Below, piece by piece: positions 58,981-60,327 of a stretch of DNA of 60,327 bases; position 1 is the stretch's first letter, and every line of letters begins with the position of its first letter. The stretch covers positions 1 through 60,327 of the forward strand of contig JAILBN010000090.1 of the NCBI GenBank assembly GCA_024680915.1. Reading direction: 5' to 3'. Made by a program: the position numbers and the translations under genes. The notes beneath the pieces are model-generated. The model was not told where the DNA came from. It made no database searches and saw nothing but the letters and a program-made list of their open reading frames with translations. Source of the DNA: Treponemataceae bacterium (GTDB taxonomy: Bacteria; Spirochaetota; Spirochaetia; Treponematales; Treponemataceae).

Positions 58981-59928
58981 GTGAAAAAAACAGATAAAAG
59001 AGACCTTCTTACTTTTATCGGGTTCATTGCTCCCGGTCTTCTAGTATACCTCTTTATAATTGCTTACCCGATTTGTTATTCAGTTTTTCTGAGTTTTACA
59101 GACTATAATCCGACAATGACCGAATCCCCCTCTTTCGTGGGCTTCGCTAACTATATAAAAGTATTTACCATGAACAAGGGTATCGTCGATTCAACGACTG
59201 AGATTCCTGAGTTCTGGTATGCACTTAAAAACAATATGATTGTTGTGGCGGTTTCTGTTTTCGGACAGATTCCTATAGGATTTGCCCTTGCTTTCATCCT
59301 CTACAGAAAGCAGGTTAAGGGAGCTACCTTCTTCCAGTCAATGGTATTCCTTCCTCAGTTCCTTTCAACGATCGTTATCGGTATCATGTGGCGTATGCTT
59401 TTCATGATCGATGGTCCTGTTTCTCGCCTTATGCAGTATTTCCAGGATGACCCTAACGTTCAGTTCAGTATGCTCATGGATCCAAAGAAAGCAATGTTCC
59501 CTATCGGAGTAGCACTTATATGGATGTATACCGGTTTCTATATGATTATCTTCCTTGCTAACCTGCAGAAAATCAATGAGAGTATGTTTGAGGCTGCAAA
59601 AATAGACGGTGCATCCGAGTTCCAGATTTTCTATAAGATAACAATTCCTTTACTGGCTGGTGCAATCCTTACTTCATGTATCCTGGCTATAGCCGGTTCC
59701 TTGAAGGGATTCTCCCTTATCTTCGCTTTGGCTTCAGAAGGAAAGCAGCGTATCAATACGGAAGTTCTTCCTATTTATATGTACCGCATATCCTTCAACA
59801 ATGCTAAGGACCCGCTTAGGTTCGCTTATGGTGCGACTATCTCGAACATAGTCGTTTTAATCAGCGTACTGCTCATTACCTTCAGTAACTGGGTAGGTAA
59901 GAAACTTGGTACAGATGAGGAGTATTAA
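58981..59928 (+). CDS. carbohydrate ABC transporter permease (first)
   Basis: 315 residues from a GTG at 58981 with AAAGGA six bases upstream; an in-frame ATG at 58891 lies in the terminator and one at 58945 has a poorer context. Six helices starting LLTFIGFIAPGLLVYLF; EAA loop EAAKIDGASEFQIFYKITIP. Marks of the MalF/UgpA type (LSFTDYN, PSFVGFANYIKVF). The coupled second permease starts two bases after the stop. Confidence 0.88.
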   Translation: MKKTDKRDLLTFIGFIAPGLLVYLFIIAYPICYSVFLSFTDYNPTMTESPSFVGFANYIKVFTMNKGIVDSTTEIPEFWYALKNNMIVVAVSVFGQIPIGFALAFILYRKQVKGATFFQSMVFLPQFLSTIVIGIMWRMLFMIDGPVSRLMQYFQDDPNVQFSMLMDPKKAMFPIGVALIWMYTGFYMIIFLANLQKINESMFEAAKIDGASEFQIFYKITIPLLAGAILTSCILAIAGSLKGFSLIFALASEGKQRINTEVLPIYMYRISFNNAKDPLRFAYGATISNIVVLISVLLITFSNWVGKKLGTDEEY

Positions 59929-59929
59929 T

Positions 59930-60327
59930 ATGGCAAAACACATTCAGGGCGATGCTCCTAAAACAAGTTTTTTTGGACAATATCTTGCAAAGCCTATTTC
60001 TTATTTCGTTTTTATACTTTGGACGATAATCACCCTCATCCCTCTTGTATGGATGCTCTATTCTTCCTTCAAGACAAATGAGGAGCTCACGAAGGATATC
60101 TATTCTTTACCCTATGAGCTTTTCCATGCCGGTGACAATTACTTTGATGTGGTCGCACCCCAGACGAATATTGTCTATCCTGACGGACTTCTTGAATCCT
60201 TAGGCATTAAATCAACAAAGCAGCGTGATGAGATTAATGATAAGATTATCATTCTTGAGTCTCCTACAATTGGTGCCCACAAGAGGATAATGGTTCATTT
60301 CATTAAACGTTCGGATATTCCGGATGG
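59930..60327 (+). CDS. carbohydrate ABC transporter permease (second), cut by window edge
   Basis: The first 132 codons are present. After the cytosolic start comes a first helix (YFVFILWTIITLIPLVWMLY) and SSFKTNEELTKDIYSLPYEL, as in MalG/UgpE-type permeases. Then, where related proteins pass quickly to the second helix, this one continues with at least 60 polar residues (DNYFDVVAPQTNIVYPDG onward), presumably a periplasmic insert. GAGGAG precedes the ATG. Confidence 0.82.
   Translation, partial: MAKHIQGDAPKTSFFGQYLAKPISYFVFILWTIITLIPLVWMLYSSFKTNEELTKDIYSLPYELFHAGDNYFDVVAPQTNIVYPDGLLESLGIKSTKQRDEINDKIIILESPTIGAHKRIMVHFIKRSDIPD

Noticed and set aside
1-60327. CRISPR arrays, insertion sequences or prophage genes
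   Set aside because: No regularly spaced short repeats, transposase or phage structural genes were found on either strand.

Overview
The window looks like a chromosomal segment of a saccharolytic, host-associated spirochaete, most likely a Treponema. This is inferred from the overall gene style: many small secreted, lipoprotein and beta-barrel proteins, a sugar-binding protein whose signal peptide ends in AGGKKE, tandem-cNMP and PilZ regulators, and a moderate G+C content. No rRNA or other decisive marker is present. Gene density is high. No insertion sequence, prophage or CRISPR array was seen.

Layout. 1-3.2 kb: the 5' part of sfsA (leaves the window on the left), a YjbR-type protein, a GNAT acetyltransferase, a small membrane protein and a ferredoxin-tailed aldo/keto reductase. 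3.4-7.4 kb: a complete potABCD polyamine importer. 7.4-12.4 kb: an OmpA-type protein, rmuC, and an ABC exporter-like pair with a YtrA-type GntR regulator and a palindromic operator. 12.4-17.7 kb: an AraC regulator divergent from an operon of four oxidoreductases. 17.9-20.7 kb: envelope/peptidoglycan genes (NlpC/P60 lipoprotein, transglutaminase-like lipoprotein, FemAB). 20.8-21.25 kb: a 210-bp tandem duplication carrying a tRNA-Thr tail and the intact tRNA-Thr(CGU). 21.3-27.6 kb: tandem-cNMP regulator, PHP phosphoesterase, LacI regulator, ComM/YifB ATPase, metY. 27.7-31.05 kb: four secreted or surface genes (unknown, beta-barrel, FecR-domain protein, lipoprotein). 31.06-35.97 kb: a rhamnose catabolic unit (AraC regulator, rhaB, rhaA, rhaD). 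36-40.3 kb: rhomboid protease and a compact N-degron operon clpS-clpA-aat. 40.5-44.5 kb: small barrel protein, small unknown, PilZ, RlmM-like methyltransferase, WYL regulator, two overlapping Hpt genes. 44.7-50.5 kb: uracil permease, CBM9-like protein, ThrE-like exporter, tRNA-Gly(CCC), a multi-pass chemoreceptor. 50.8-60.3 kb: cellobiose phosphorylase, nagA, nagB, a ROK regulator and a sugar ABC importer that leaves the window on the right.

Two things stand out beyond ordinary annotation. First, at least eleven genes at the heads of transcription units have a recognisable -10 hexamer ending exactly 6 or 7 nt before the ATG, often with a -35 at 17-bp spacing, and no Shine-Dalgarno. That is the geometry of leaderless mRNA. 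Genes inside operons keep clear Shine-Dalgarno sequences. Several automatic start calls in this window are therefore probably wrong. Second, three intergenic regions (20.8-21.2, 46.12-46.24 and 55.6-56.0 kb) hold dense nested inverted repeats that no gene explains.

The carbon logic at the right end is coherent. A ROK protein probably represses its own gene, the ABC importer, and the divergent cellobiose phosphorylase/nagAB pair through related dyads. Intracellular phosphorolysis and amino-sugar deamination then feed glycolysis. Everything here rests on reading the sequence by eye. Family names are from recognised motifs, and regulatory sites are predictions.
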